Positions 1 to 9,780 of a stretch of 64,000 nt of DNA are shown in pieces. Source of the DNA: Vitellaria paradoxa. Its lineage: Eukaryota > Streptophyta > Magnoliopsida > Ericales > Sapotaceae. Location: contig CM034233.1 of NCBI GenBank assembly GCA_019916065.1, positions 41,456,862 to 41,520,861 of the forward strand. Direction: 5' to 3'. The first letter of the stretch is position 1. Each line of letters opens with the position of its first letter. The translations under genes were made by a program, and so were the position numbers. The notes below the pieces were generated by a model. That model saw only the letters and a program-made list of their open reading frames with translations, made no database searches and was not told the DNA's origin.

Positions 1-3000
1 TTTACGCAATCTACGAATCCAAATTAAAAAAGGCTATAACTTGGCGCTCGGGCATCTGATTAGAGTAATATTTTTATTCATTTTTTGTATTTCTACGAGA
101 TCTGCTCAGTTAAATTTAAAACGGCCAAAATTTGGTGGTCGGGTGTTCAATTATAATGATATTTGTCTTTATTTTTTGTATTTTTATGCGATCTACGAAT
201 CCAAATTTAAAATGGCTATAACTTGGTGCTCGGGTGTTTGGTTAGAGTAATATTCTATTTTTATTTTTTGTGTTTTTTCGTGATCTGTGTATCAAAATTA
301 AAAACGGCCAAAACTTGGCACTTGGGTGTCTGATTACAATGATATTTGTCTTCATTTTTTATATTTTCACGCGATCTACGAATGCAAATTAAAAAAGGCT
401 ATATCTTGGCGCTCTGGCGTCTGGTTAGAGTAATATTTTTGTTCATTTTTTGTACTTTTACGTGATCTGCACGTTTAAATTTAAAACAGCCAAATCTTGG
501 TGCTCGGGGTTCTGATTGCAATTATATTTGTCTTCATTTTATGTATTTTTATGCAATCTACGAATGTAAAAGAAAAACAGCTATTTCTTGGCACTCGGAT
601 GTCTGGTTAGAGTAATATTTTTGTTCATTTTTTAAATTTTTTTGTGATCTGCGCATTTAAATTAAAAACGGCCAAAACTTGACGCTCAGGTGTCCAATTA
701 CAATGATATTTGTCTCCATTTCTTATATTTTTACGCGATCTACGAATCCAAATTGAAAACGGCTATAACTTGGTGTTTAGGTGTCTGGATAGAGTAATAT
801 TTTTGTATATTTCTTGTATTTCTACGTGATCCATGTATCGAAATTAAAAACGGACAAAACTTGGCACTCGGGTGTCCGATTACAATCATATTTGCTTTTA
901 TTTACTACATTTTTACAGGATTTACGAGTCTAACTTAGAAACAGCTATAACTAGGCACTCGGGTGTACGGTTGGAGTAATGGTTTTGTTAATTTTTGTAT
1001 TTTTATGTGATCTGCGCATTAAAATTAAAAATGGCCAAAACTTGGCGCTTAGGTGTCCGATTACAAGGATATTTGTTTTTATTTTCTATATATTTATGCG
1101 ATCTACGAGTCCAAATTAGAAACGGTGATAACTTGGCACTCGGGTGTCCGGTTAGAGTAAATTTTTTTCACTTTTAGTATTTTTCTGTGATCGTCTCAAT
1201 AAAATTAAAAACGACGAAAAAGTTAGCGCTCGGGTGTCTGACTACAATGATATTTGTCTTCATTTTTTGTATTTTTACGCAATCTACGAATCCAAATTAA
1301 AAAAAGCTATAACTTGGCGCTAGGGCATCTGGTTAGAGTAATATTTTTGTTCATTTTTTGTATTTTTACGTGATCTGTGCAGTTAAATTTAAAACGGCTG
1401 AAACTTGATGGTCGGGTGTTCAATTACAATGATATTTGTCTTCATTTTTTATATTTTTACACGATCTATGAATCTAAATTAAAAACGGCTATATCTTGGC
1501 ACTCGGGTGTCCAGTTAGAGCAATATTGTTGTTTATTTTTGGTATTTTTCGTGAGCTGCACATTAAAATTAAGAACGGCCACTTACCAAAAAAAAAAAAA
1601 TTAAGAACGGCCAAAACTTGGCGCTCGGGTGACCGATTACAATGATAATTGCTTTTATTTTCTATATTTTTACGCGATCTACGAGTCCAAATTAGAAACG
1701 GCTATAACTTGGCACTCGGGTGTCTAGTTAGAGTAATGTCTTTGTTCATTTTTTGTATTTCTACGTCATGTGTGCATTCAAATTAAAGACGGCCAAACTT
1801 GGCCCTCGGGTGTCTGATTACAATGATATTTGTCTTCAATTTTTGTATTTGTACGGGATCTACGAATCCAAATTAAAAACGGCTATTACTTGGCGCTCGG
1901 GCATCAAGTTAGAGTAATATTTTTGTTCATTTTTTGTATTCTCACGTGATCTGCGCATTTGAATTTAAAATAGCCAAAACATGGTGCACGTGTGTCTAAT
2001 TACAATGATATTTGTCTTCATTTATTCCATTTTTACACGATCTACGAATGCAAATTAAGAACGGCTATAACTAGGCGCTCAGGCGTCTAATTAGAGTAAT
2101 ATTTTTTATTCCTTTTTTGTACTTTTACGTGATCTACACGTTTAAATTTAAAACAGCCAAAACTTGGTGCTCGGGGTTCTGATTGCAATGATATTTTTCT
2201 TCATTTTTTGTATTTTTACGCGATCTACGAATCCAAATAAAAAATAGCTATAATTTGGCGCTCGTGTGTCTAGTTAGAATAATATTTTTGTTCATTTTTT
2301 ATATTTTTTTCATGATCTGCGTATTTAAATTAAAGACGGCCAAAACATGGTGCTCGGGTGTCCGATTACAATGTATTTGTCTTCATTTTTTGTATTTTTA
2401 CACGATCTACGAATGCAAATTAAAAACGGCTATAACTTGGCGCTCAGGCGTCAGATAGAGCAATATTTTTGTTCATTTTTTGTATTTTTACGTGATCTGC
2501 ACATTTAAATTTAAAATAGCAAAAACTTGGTGCTCGGGTGTTGATTAAAATGATATTTGTCTTCATTTTTTGTATTTTTATGCGATCTACGAATTCAAAT
2601 AAAAAATAGTGATAACTTGGCGCTCGGGTGCTGGGTTAGAGTAATATTTTTGTTCATGTTTTGTATTTTTACGTGATCTACGCATTTAAATTAAAAAGGC
2701 GAAAACTCGGCGCTCGGGTGTCTGATTACAATGATGTTTGTCTCCATTTATTTTATTTTTCACGATTTACGAATCCAAATTAAAAACAGCTATAACTTAG
2801 CGCTCGGGTGTCTGGTTAGAGCAATATTTTTCTTTATTTTTTTTGTAATTCTACGTGATTTGTGTATCGAAATTAAAAACAGCCAAAACTTGGGTCTCGG
2901 GTGTCTAATTATAATGATATTTATATTTAATTACTATATTTTTACACGATCTACGAGTCTAAATTAGAAACGGCTATAACTTGGCACCTGGGTGTCTGGT

Positions 3001-6000
3001 TAGAGTAATATTTTTGTTCATTGTTTGTATTTTTACATGATCTGCGCATTAAAATTAAAAATGGCCAAATTTTGGCACTCAGCTGTCCGATTACAAGGAT
3101 ATTTGTTTTTATTTTCTATATTTTTCCGCGATCAACGAGTACAAATTAGAAATGGCTATAACTTGGCACTCGGGTGTCCAGTTAGAGTAATATTTTTGTT
3201 TATTTTTTATTTTTACGTGATCTGCACATTAAAATTAAAAACGGCCAAAATTAGGCGCACGACTGTCCGATTACAATGATATTTTTTGTATTTTTACGCG
3301 ATCTACGATTGTAAATTAAAAATAGCTATAACTTGGCGCCGAGCGTCTACTTAGGGTAATATTTTTGTTCATTTTTTGTATTTTTCGCGATCTGCGCATT
3401 TAAATTTAAAACAGCAAAAACTTGGTGCTCGGGTGTTTGATTACAATGATATTTGTCTTCATTTTTTGTATTTTTATGTGATCTACAAATCCAAATAAAA
3501 ATAGCTGTAACTTGGCGCTCGGGTGTTAGGTTAGAGTAATATTTCTGTTCATGTTTTGCATTCTTACGTGATCTGCGCATTTAAATTAAAAACGGCCAAA
3601 ACTTGGCGCTCGGGTGTCCGATTACGATGATATTTGTCTATATTTACTGTATTTTTACGCGATCTACGAATCCAAATTAAAAACGGCTATAACTTGGCGC
3701 TCGAGTGTCTGGTTAGAGCAATATTTTTTTATTTTTTGTATTTCTACGTGATCTGTGTGTCGAAATTAAAAACAGCCAAAACTTGGCTCTCGGGTGTCCG
3801 GTTACAATGATATTTGTTTTTATTTACGATATTTTTACGCGATCTATGAGTCTAAATTAGAAACGTCTATAACTTGGCACTCGGCTGTCTGGTTAGAGTA
3901 ATATTTTTATTCATTTTTTTGTATTTTTACGTGATTTGTGCATTAAAATTAAAAATGCCAAAATTTGGCGCTCGAGAGTCTGATTACAATGATATTTATT
4001 TTTTGTTTTCTATATTTTTACGTGGTCTACAAGTCCAAATTAGAAACGGCTATAACTTTGCACTCGGGCATCCGGTTAGAGTAATATTTTTGTTAATTTT
4101 TTGTTATTTTATGTGATCTGCACAATAAAATTAAAAACGGCCAAAAGTTGGCACTCGGGTGTCCGATTACAATGATATTTGTCTTCATTTCTTTGTATTT
4201 TTACGCGATCTACGAATCCAAATTAAAAATGGCTACAACTTGGCGCTCGGGTGTCTGGTTAGAGCAATATTTTTGCTCATTTTTATTATTTTTACGTGAT
4301 CAGTGCATTTGAATTTAAAACGGCTAGAACTTGGTGGTCGGGTGTTCGATTACAATGATATTTGTCTACATTTTTTATATTTATACGCGATCTACGAATC
4401 CAAATTAAAAATGGCTATAACTTGGTGCTCAGGTGTCTGGTTAGAGTAATATTCTTTTTTCATTTTTTATATTTTTTTGTGATTTGCGCTTTTAAATTTG
4501 GAACAGCCAAAACTTGGCGCTCAGGTGCCTGTTTACAATGATATTTGTCTCCATTTTTTGTATCTTTGCGCAATCTACGAATCTAAATTAATAACGGCTA
4601 TAACTTGGCGCTTGGGTGTCTGGTTAGAGTAATATTCTTTTTTCATTTTTTTTTTCGTGAGTTGCGCATTAAAATTAAGAACGGCCAAAACTTGGCGCTC
4701 GGGTGACCGATTACAATGATATTTATTTTTACTTTCTATTTTTTTATGCGATCTACTAGTACAAATTAGAAACGGCTTTAACTTGGTACTCAGGTGTCCG
4801 GTTGGAGTTATGTTTTTGTTGATTTTTTGTATTTTTACGTGATATGCACATTTAAATTAAAAACGGCAAAAACTTGGCGCTCGGGTGTTAGTTAGATCAA
4901 TATTTTTGATCATTTTTTATATTTTTACGTGATCTACGCATTCAAATTAAAAACGGCCAAAACTTGGCACTTGGGTGTCTGATTACAATAATATTTGTCT
5001 ACAATTTTTGTATTTTTACGCGATCTACGAATCCAAATTAAAAATGGCTATAACTTGGCGCTCGGGCATCTGGTTAGAGTATTATTTTTGTTCATTTTTT
5101 TTATTTTTACGTGATCTACACATTTGAATTTAAAATAGCCAAAATATGGTGGACGTGTGTCTGATTACAATGATATTTGCCTTCATTTTTTGTATTTTTA
5201 CGCGATCTACGAATCCAAATAAAAAACATCTATAACTTGGCGGTCAGGTGTCAGGTTAGGAAAATTTTTTTGTTTATTTTTTGTATTTTTACGTAATTTG
5301 TGTATCGAAATTAAAAAGGGCCAAAACACAGTGCCTGGGTGTCTTATTACAATGATATTTGTCTTTATTTTTTGTATTTTTATGCGATCTGCGAATGCAA
5401 ATTGAAAACGGCTATAACTTGGCGCTCAGGTGTCAGGTTAGGACAATTTTTTTGTTTATTTTTTTGTATTTTTACGTGATCTGTGTATCAAAATTAAAAC
5501 AGCTAAAACTTGGCGCTCGGGTGTCTGATTACAATGATATTTCTCTTCATTTTTTGTATTTTTACACCATCTACGAATGCAAATTAAAAATGCCTATAAC
5601 TTGGTGCTCGAGAGTCTGGTTAGAGTAATATTTTTTTTTCATTTTTTGTATTTTTATGTGATCTGCGCAATTAAATTAAAAACGGCCAAAACTTGGTGCT
5701 CGGGTGTCCGATTACAATGATATTTGTCTCCATTTCTTGTATTTTTACACGATCTACGAATGCAAATCAAAAACGGCTATAACTTGCTGCTCGGGCGTTT
5801 GGTTTGAGTAATATTTTTGTTCATTTTTTGTATTTTTACGTGATCTGCGCATTTAAATTAAAAACGACCAAAACTTGGCGCTCGGGTGTCCGATCACAAT
5901 GAAATTTATCTCAATTTCTTGTATTTTTACGCGATCTACGAATGCAAATTAAAAACGGCCATAACTTGACGCTCTGGCGTCTGGTTAGAGTAATATTTCT

Positions 6001-6892
6001 GTTCATTTTTTGTATTTTTACGTGATCTGCGCGTTTAAATTTAAAACAGCCAAAACTTGGTGCTCGGGGTTCTGATGCAGTGATATTTGTCTTCATTTTA
6101 TGTATTTTTACGTGATCTACGAATCCAAAAAAAAAAAACGACTATAATTTGGCACTCGGGTGTCAGGTTAGAGTAATATTTTTCTTCATTTTTAAAATTT
6201 TTTCGTGATCTGCGCATCTAAATTAAAAACAGCCAAAACTTGGCGCTCAGGTGTCCGATTACAATGATATTTGCTTCCATTTATTGTATTTTTATGTGAT
6301 CTACGAATCCAAATTAAAAACGGCTATAACTTGGCATTCAGATGTCTGGCTAGAGCAATATTTTTGTGTATTTTTTGCATTTCTACGTGATCTGTGTATC
6401 GAAATTAAAAACGGCCAAAACTTGGCCCTCGAATGTCCGATTACAATGATATTTTTTTTATTTACTATATTTTTACGCGATGTACGAGTCCAAATTAGAA
6501 ACAACTATAACTTGACACTCGGGCGTTCGATTAGGGTAATATTTTTGTTCTTTTTTTGTCTTTTTACGTGATTTGCGCATTTAAATTAAAAACAAACAAA
6601 ACTTAGCGCTCGGATGCCTGATTACATTGATATTTGTCTTCATTTTTCGTATTTTTACGCGATCTACGAATGCAAATTAAAAACAGCTATAACTTAGTGC
6701 TCGGGCGTCTGGCTAGAGTAATATTTTTGTTCATTTTTTGTATTTTTCGTGATCTGCGCATGTAAATTAAAAACGGCCAGAACCTGGCACTCGGGTGTCC
6801 GATTACAATGATATTTATCTTTATTTTTTGTATTTTTTCACTATCTACGAATCTAAATTACAAACAACTATAACTTGGCACTATATGAGTGT
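1..6892 (+). repeat. Dimeric ~182-bp satellite array, block 1
   Basis: Uninterrupted tandem repeat apart from one micro-insertion near 1581. Each ~182-bp unit has two ~91-bp halves that share the central motif AACTTGGCGCTCGGGTGTC and a T-rich linker. Half A has GCGATCTACGAATCCAAATT and CTGGTTAGAGTAATATTTTT; half B has GTGATCTGCGCATTTAAATT and CGATTACAATGATATTTGTC. Successive B-half markers near 151, 333, 514, 694 and 877 give the period. Units differ by many substitutions and small indels. Open frames here (for example 995-1177 or 6251-6571) repeat the same low-complexity peptide in every unit and are not genes. The strand given is the arbitrary polarity in which A and B are written. Confidence 0.95.
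1565..1612 (+). mobile_element. Ultra-short LINE 3'-end insertion with target duplication
   Basis: The satellite is interrupted by ACTTACC plus an A-run (1581-1600). AAAATTAAGAACGGCC occurs at 1565-1580 and again at 1597-1612, a perfect 16-bp duplication in which the second copy overlaps the A-tail. The inserted bases match the 3' terminus of the LINE at 27290-32463 (CTTACTTACC then A's on its strand). The simplest reading is a target-primed reverse-transcription event that stopped after only about six bases of element sequence. Duplication by chance slippage is less likely, because ACTTACC is foreign to the satellite. Confidence 0.7.
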
Positions 6893-6922
6893 GCATTAGA
6901 TTTAAGAGAAATGTCTAGAAGT
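6893..6922 (+). other. Viral leader fragment at left edge of the viral locus
   Basis: The satellite stops after AACTTGGCACT, and the next ~30 bases match the viral 5' leader at about 9678-9716 with one mismatch. At TCTAGAAGT (6914-6922) the sequence switches to the RT/RNase H part of ORF1 (equivalent to 14568 onward). The nine bases are common to both parents, so the join is at microhomology. A Met codon at 6875 in the satellite makes this look like the start of an ORF, but that start is an accident of the junction. Confidence 0.8.
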
Positions 6923-7567
6923 ATTGAATTTGCTTCTAAGTTTCCTGATGAAATCACCGATTTCAAAATGTTACAACGTTTTCTTGGTAGTCTGAACTAT
7001 GTCTCAGATTACTATAAAGATTTGGTAGTTGATGCTGCTAGTCTTTACAGTCGTCTCTCAAAGAGAAAGGCTGATCGTCCTTGGACTGAGGAGCATTCTC
7101 AGGCTGTTAGGACTATAAAAGGTAAGGTTCAAAGCCTATCTTGTCTCTCTCTTGTTAAGCCTTCGTGGTACAAGATCGTAGAGACTGATGCCAGTAATAT
7201 AGGATACGGCGGAATCCTAAGACAACGCTGTCCTAAATCAGGCTCCGAGTTTCTCGTCCGATTCACCTCTGGCAAATGGAACGATACTCAATCGAAGTAT
7301 CCATCCATTAAAAAGGAGATGCTTGCAGTGGTAAAATGTATTAGCAAGTTCCAGGATGATTTATTAAATCAATCATTTCTCCTTCGTATTGATTGTTCAG
7401 CAGTAAAATCTATTCTTCAAAAGGATGTAAAAAATTTGGTTTCAAAACAGATTTATTCTGCTTGGCAAGCTCAACTTTCTTGTTTTGATTATGAAGTACA
7501 ATTTGTAAAGGGTAAATTAAATTGCTAACTTGATTTTCTCACCCGGGAATTCTTACAGGGCAGATGA
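6914..7567 (+). pseudogene. Truncated viral ORF1, 3' end (RT tail and RNase H)
   Basis: This matches ORF1 of the complete copy from about 14568 to its stop. It includes the end of the RT domain (FLGSLNYVSDYY region) and the RNase H domain, with ETDASN, KKEMLAV and LRIDCSAV carrying the expected acidic residues. All regions upstream (MP, CP, protease, catalytic YIDD) are missing. A TTA-to-TAA change gives an early stop at 7526-7528; the original stop would be at 7565-7567, overlapping the ORF2 start as ATGA. The piece is the 5' edge of a permuted, more-than-one-genome-long viral insert. It cannot give a functional enzyme. Confidence 0.9.
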
Positions 7568-9027
7568 CCGGTAAAGGTCGTAGTGGCCGAGGACAAAAGC
7601 CTCAGGCCAATCAAAAGGGATGTAGCCAAAGCCTGTCTCAGGCCCATTTTCCTGCATTGCAACAGAGCCAAAGCCTGTTGGGACCAAATCCCTTCTCATG
7701 TTTGGGAGAAGCTGCAGCACCTTCTTTGGTAGATCTTGGTAAATACCTAGCCAAAGCAAATGCGGAATATCTGGCTCAGCTCCAGAAGAAGACCGAAGGA
7801 CAAAAGCCTTCAGTAGGGTCTTCACAAGCGGGACAAAAGCCCGTTACTCAAGCCGCTGGACATAAGCCAGCTACTACAGCAGCAGTTTTACAGTCGCAAC
7901 CTGTCTATATTGATGGTGCGTACTGTGAGCCAATTGTGGCTGTGGAGGAGGAATATTCTCCTCGGGTAAATGATCCCGGTTATTGCAAAAAGAAAATTTT
8001 AGATCGGTTTCATTATCCCACTCCCCACTATAAGTATAGACTTGTTTATGAATCTATAGTTAAAGCTACGGATTCAGTGGAGATGCGTCATTATTACAAA
8101 AATAATAAAGTTTCTCCAAATATAATGTATAGCCACTGCTACATCCGTAGGATACTCTCTGCGGCTGACTGGGGCCTAGATCCTTTTGCCTCAAGATCAG
8201 TTAGAGTCACTTATGACCAGCACGAATATCATTACAATTTTTGGGATTATTAGCAAGCCTGGAAATATACATTTTTTTATGAAAATGAGACTCAATCCCA
8301 TTCCTGGTTTTTCCGTGTCCGGGAAGAGTTTTGGGACAAAACAAAAGAAATCCCCATTTGGATTTTTCAGTGGTGGAAAATGTTTGGGCCTCCACTTTCT
8401 TTATTACTCGAACTAGTCTAGGATCTTTATGATTCTTGGGCCGAGGTCCATCCAATTTTAAGCGATCTAAATAACAGATCGTATGGTGGGCAACCCATTT
8501 TCTACTATTGGGCCGAATTTGGCATTCCATGGATATGGAAATGGGGTTTAAAAATTGAACCTGATGACCTAGACATCCCCATGCTCCTTGGGACTACCCA
8601 TTTTCAATGGTGGAAGGAGGTGGATACAGCCGAGTTGATCTCTAAGATCAAAAAGGTCACAGCAGCCTATGGCAAAAAGACTGCAGCAGGCATGAAAGAG
8701 CCTAAGTCCGAGATGTTTGCCCGACTCCGCTTAAGCTTCAAGAAAAGATTTCCTAATGTTACGGAGTTTGAAATCATGTTAAAGTGCTTGGAGTACTTTA
8801 AGGGGGAATTTCAAGAAGTTTTTGATAATTTCCCTATTTCAAAAACACAATCTCACGTGTCTGTAGATACCCGATCCAATAGATCATGCGACCCGGATCA
8901 GGATGATGCAACTTTACCCGGAGAATCTCAAAACCCAGCAGATGATGTTCCTCCACGCCCAGATGACGTCATGGAAACTGCTCTTGATTTACTCCGACAA
9001 CTTAAAGGTAAAGATAAGGAGAAATGA
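7564..9027 (+). pseudogene. Viral ORF2, copy 1 (unknown function)
   Basis: A 487-codon frame whose ATG overlaps the ORF1 stop (ATGA), which suggests coupled re-initiation. The N-terminal ~115 residues are rich in Gln, Lys and Pro, with recurring GQKP or GHKP motifs. The middle is rich in aromatic residues (Tyr/Trp), including WDY and FYYWAEFGIPWIWKWG. The C-terminal part is charged and ends in a Lys-rich tail. Two in-frame TAG stops break it, one after NFWDY (8251-8253) and one near 8417. This copy lacks the stops and the extra T shared by the other two copies, so it is the least related of the three. I recognise no domain; florendoviruses have an ORF2 of unknown role at this place. Confidence 0.8.
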
Positions 9028-9255
9028 GATCGTGGGTCCTCCAACACAAATCTGACCGTCCATGTGTCAGGATCTCATTCACGCTGTACAAAAGACAGCA
9101 CGACGTCAGCTGTGCCAAAGCCAGCTCCACAAGGCGCCAAGACTACTTTCGGTGGACAAAAGCCACCCGTGACGATGCACAATCACCTGTCTCTCAGTGG
9201 CCCGACCGACTGCACAACTACTCAGCACACGATAACCACTGAAGACAAGATGTAA
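9028..9255 (+). other. In-frame open extension after the ORF2 stop
   Basis: After the ORF2 TGA (9025-9027) the same frame stays open for 75 codons to TAA at 9253-9255. The extension contains GGQKPP and other Lys-Pro motifs like those at the ORF2 N terminus. The TGA is present in all three viral copies (about 9025, 16677 and 17631). The extension is open in copy 1 and in the inverted copy, but has a TAG in copy 2. Either ORF2 was once longer and the source virus carried an AGA/CGA-to-TGA change, or the stop is real and the extension is chance or read-through. The stretch also overlaps the putative promoter. Confidence 0.45.
9103..9185 (+). promoter_or_regulatory. Possible viral pregenomic promoter, as-1-like TGACG motifs
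   Basis: ACGTCA near 9104 and TGACGATGCACAATC from 9170 resemble the as-1 elements (paired TGACG) upstream of the CaMV 35S promoter. A perfect TGACGTCA also lies just upstream, inside ORF2 (8964-8971). The region precedes the ORF1 leader and primer-binding site, where the pregenomic RNA should begin. There is no clear TATA box at a standard distance; TAATAATAATATC near 9252 is the best candidate. The function is inferred from position and motif only. Confidence 0.3.
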
Positions 9256-9414
9256 TAATAATATCGGATTCCAAATTGTTTATTTCGGGTCCGAATAGTT
9301 TATTTTCTTTTCAATAAGAACGCAACCCTGAGACTTGTTCAGGTGTGCGCTTTCACCCCCAACAATCCCCCTTCTTTTGTATCCTCTGTCAGTCAACTCT
9401 CTGTTCTTACTTTT

Positions 9415-9441
9415 AATAAAATTTGTAATTAAATTATATAT
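9415..9441 (+). promoter_or_regulatory. AATAAA poly(A) signal and adjacent TATATA, viral intergenic region
   Basis: AATAAA at 9415-9420 is followed by TTATATATCC around 9434-9443, about 40-60 bp before the primer-binding site. In this virus group the pregenomic RNA runs more than once round the circle, and its poly(A) signal sits in the intergenic region ahead of the primer site; AATAAA fits that role. The TATA-like string could be a promoter element or only AT-rich flank. The same pair recurs at 17067-17093 and inverted at 17217-17243. Confidence 0.45.
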
Positions 9442-9477
9442 CCTTTTGTTTATTTCTACTCTCACGCTCCACTAATC

Positions 9478-9491
9478 TGGTATCAGAGCCA
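9478..9491 (+). other. tRNA-Met primer-binding site, copy 1
   Basis: TGGTATCAGAGCCA is complementary to the 3' end of plant initiator tRNA-Met, the minus-strand primer used by caulimovirids, and conventionally marks position 1 of the genome. It lies ~300 bp ahead of the ORF1 ATG and downstream of the AATAAA. A second copy at 17130-17143 has one C-to-T change. Confidence 0.9.
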
Positions 9492-9780
9492 TTTAATGGC
9501 TGGGTTCTAAGCTGCTCTTTATTAAGATATGATTGAACTTAAGTTTAAGCAATTTAATTTGGCTTAATGCATTTCTAGTTTTTCTTTACTACTGCATGCT
9601 TATTCTGTTGCCTAGATAGGTCAATTGTAGGCTAAGCAAAAGCCGTGCATAGACCTTGTGGCGTAATCCATCGGTAGATATGAGTGTGCATTAGATTTAA
9701 GAGAAAAGTCTAGAAGTCCATTTTCCCTAATTTTAGGGCTTAACCTTGAATTCGACCATGCCTTAATAAACCTAGCACCC
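9492..9780 (+). other. Viral leader between primer site and ORF1
   Basis: No gene is seen. The ORF1 frame is open upstream of the ATG from about 9667 (after TAA at 9664), but has no other in-frame ATG before 9781. The stretch at about 9678-9690 is the viral coordinate at which both outer ends of the whole viral locus lie. Confidence 0.7.

Noticed and set aside
1..6892. Many 60-110-codon open frames in the satellite on both strands, some with hydrophobic, membrane-like stretches (for example 6251-6571 and 43169-43489)
   Set aside because: The same peptide pattern recurs in every repeat unit in shifting frames and is produced by the AT-rich dimer. There is no conserved start or codon bias.
6875..7528. 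An apparently complete 217-codon gene beginning in the satellite
   Set aside because: The Met and first residues come from satellite and viral leader; the rest is the truncated RT/RNase H end of ORF1. The start is a junction accident.
7553..7825. Minus-strand frame opposite ORF2, also seen at 15178-15411 and 18900-19133
   Set aside because: It is the antisense shadow of the ORF2 N terminus and has no independent support.
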